Source: Aradus depressus (lineage: Eukaryota > Arthropoda > Insecta > Hemiptera > Aradidae). Taken from it: a stretch of DNA of 64,000 nt. The stretch lies in assembly GCA_963662175.1 (NCBI GenBank), contig OY759217.1, positions 14,882,562 to 14,946,561 on the forward strand. Reading direction: 5' to 3'. The notes under the pieces were generated by a model. The model did no database searches. It worked only from the letters and a program-made list of their open reading frames with translations, and was not told the origin of the DNA. Shown in pieces: positions 62,145 to 64,000 of this stretch (position 1 is the first letter of the stretch; each line of letters starts with the position of its first letter). The translations under genes were made by a program, and so were the position numbers.

Positions 62145-62417
62145 ATTGTTCAAATACATTTTTTAGTATAAAATAAATTTGATTTATTATTATTATATTA
62201 ATTTTGTATACTACATTTAGTATATCCTTAATTCACTTTTAAAGATAGTGTTTTGTCAGATTTTTATTCATTTTTTCTTCTTTTCCATAAATAAATTTAA
62301 TATTTGTTCTGTAATAAGGTGAATAGTCTGTTGGTGGGAAAATTTGTAATAAATAAAATAAAGTAAGCGGCCATCACGAAATTTTAGAAGTGACATTAAC
62401 ACGATATATACAAAACA

Positions 62418-62741
62418 CAGAGGGCACCAGTAGCTCAGTGGTATGCGTGCTTGCTTACTGAGCTCAAGTTCGCGAATTCGAAACTTGGTCGAGGCCCTTA
62501 GTTTATTTTATCTGAGAGGTAAAAAAAAAACTTAAGCACGCAGTCCATCGGACGGGGCGTTAAGCGATGGTCCCGAGCCTGTACGATGTCAGGTACTCGT
62601 TAAAGACCCCAACCCTAGGTGAATACAAATTTAGGATAGGCAAAATTTAGAACTCCCATAGAAGAGTCGAGCTCATGTCCACCAGTGACTAAAGAGATGA
62701 TGCCTTGTAGTTAAAAGCCCGGGCATGAATCACAACAACAA
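62418..62741 (+). mobile_element. SINE family A copy downstream of ck
   Basis: Head gagggcaccagtagctcagt, hairpin block, core ccatcggacggggcgttaag and tail region gcccgggcatgaatcac, with scattered substitutions and an A-run in the hairpin right arm. Tail reads (caa)n rather than CCTAA. Confidence 0.85.
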
Positions 62742-63895
62742 ATTAACTATACAAATCACATTTATTTCACTGGCACCACAGGCAGCAAATGTTATTACTC
62801 AAATTTAATAGTAATATACATTTTAGTATGTATCTCTTAATTAAAAACCTGTCTGAGGCGTAAAAAAAAAATTAATAAGTTGCTGAAGGGAAAGTCAATG
62901 TGAGAATACTTCAGGAAGTAAGTCATCATTATGAAAGTCTATTAGAAACTTTTAAGAAGAATACACATGTGTAATTAATTATTTTTAACACCTATGTTTT
63001 AGATCGTTGCTGCACGGAAATTACCATGTTATATAGATTTTGGAAAGCTTGAGCAAAATTGTCTTTCGTTTTTTTCATGTTTTGGGACCTCAGGAACAAA
63101 TTAGAAATTAATTCTGAAAAATGTCTGTATGTGCGCATGGGTGTCTGTCATCCTATCTCCGAAAGTAATAGGCTTTCAACCAAATTTGGTATACCGTGCT
63201 ACATTGAAAACCTCTATTGGGCCTCTTAGCGGCCTATGCATCTACCGGCGATAGGATCTTGTAGATGGAGCCCAAGACAGAGTCAAAAACAAACAAACAA
63301 AATATAATTCGCAAATTTAAAGTCAAAATTCTACAAAATTAAATTCGTGTTTATATAGAAGATTGTAAATACCAAAGGATCCAAATACCCGAAGTTCAAC
63401 AGAAGATCGAATATAGTTTTACTTTCTAATTTATAATTTTAGTTAAGAGAAAAAGTTAAGAGTTATCAGGTTAATACAACCCTTCAGAATGTTAACTTAA
63501 ACTGTTAATTTTCTGGCTTATAGACAAACCCTCGTGATTTACAATCAATAGAAAAAATACAGTATATTCTGTATTAATGAACTATCAAATTATTCAACAA
63601 CAAAGTATACATACAAATACAATATATTATATATAAACCTCAGAATTAGACTATATCAGCCCATAATTTCATCAGCTAGACTTGATACATATATCTTGTC
63701 CCTGGAGTGCAGACATTTAATATAATAAGTACAACTGAAGCGTTTGGATGAAAATGTTTTTCGTAGATTTTTATTTTTCGGCTGCACTACCTAAAGGATT
63801 GGTTAATTTCTTCTTGTGTTGCTCTCCAACGATTTAAGAGATAATTGACATTTTGAAATTATGGCGCTATGCTGGCAAGATTTTTTAAAGAAATT

Positions 63896-63936
63896 GATGT
63901 CTGTCAAGGTATATAATATATACCTTGACAGACATC
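63896..63936. repeat. Perfect 19-bp-arm hairpin beside (TA)n
   Basis: gatgtctgtcaaggtatat, three bases, then its exact complement. Directly followed by a (TA)n tract to the window end at 64000. Confidence 0.88.
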
Positions 63937-63998
<62 letters not shown>

Positions 63999-64000
63999 CA

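Overview
The window is from an AT-rich, transposon-laden arthropod genome, most likely an insect. The only host gene I can support is a complete myosin VIIa gene on the + strand, the orthologue of Drosophila crinkled (ck). Its 37 coding exons run from 15563 to 53724. Joined at the splice sites I chose, they give an unbroken frame of 6498 nt (2165 residues), almost exactly the length I recall for fly Ck (2167). All domains are present: motor, five IQ motifs, charged helix, MyTH4-FERM, SH3, and a second MyTH4-FERM ending in the usual short basic C-terminus. Insect origin is inferred from near-identity to Ck as remembered and from TTAGG-type (insect telomere-like) tails on a SINE family.

Layout. 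1-15.5 kb: no host gene; SINEs, MITEs, LINE fragments, a 129-bp palindrome, (TA)n tracts and a family of elements built from ~140-bp modules. 15.5-22.2 kb: coding exon 1 (six codons), then a 6.6-kb intron holding an exact 10 x 53-bp minisatellite, a long inverted-repeat element and a hAT-like MITE with 8-bp target duplication. 22.2-31.6 kb: motor exons 2-10. 31.6-38.3 kb: a 6.7-kb intron, 5.5 kb of it a young minus-strand LTR retrotransposon with two 1190-bp LTRs (one mismatch seen), a tRNA-Lys-type primer-binding site and one short ORF that looks like a Gag-to-integrase-tail deletion fusion. 38.3-53.7 kb: the rest of the motor, the neck and the tail; intron 23 is of GC-AG type. 53.7-64 kb: 3' UTR with one AATAAA, then gene-free DNA with two good TIR elements, a SINE, a 66-bp tandem duplication and a perfect hairpin beside a (TA)n tract at the window edge.

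The gene encodes a dimerising or cargo-tethered actin motor that organises actin bundles (bristles, hairs, chordotonal organs in flies). Everything else is repeat DNA in its introns and flanks. I found no operon, defence system, CRISPR array, rRNA or functional tRNA gene. The more unusual signals are the SINE with a telomere-like tail, the Gag-integrase fusion, the strong GC contrast between exons of one gene, several foldback structures, and two hammerhead-ribozyme-like cores of Penelope type.
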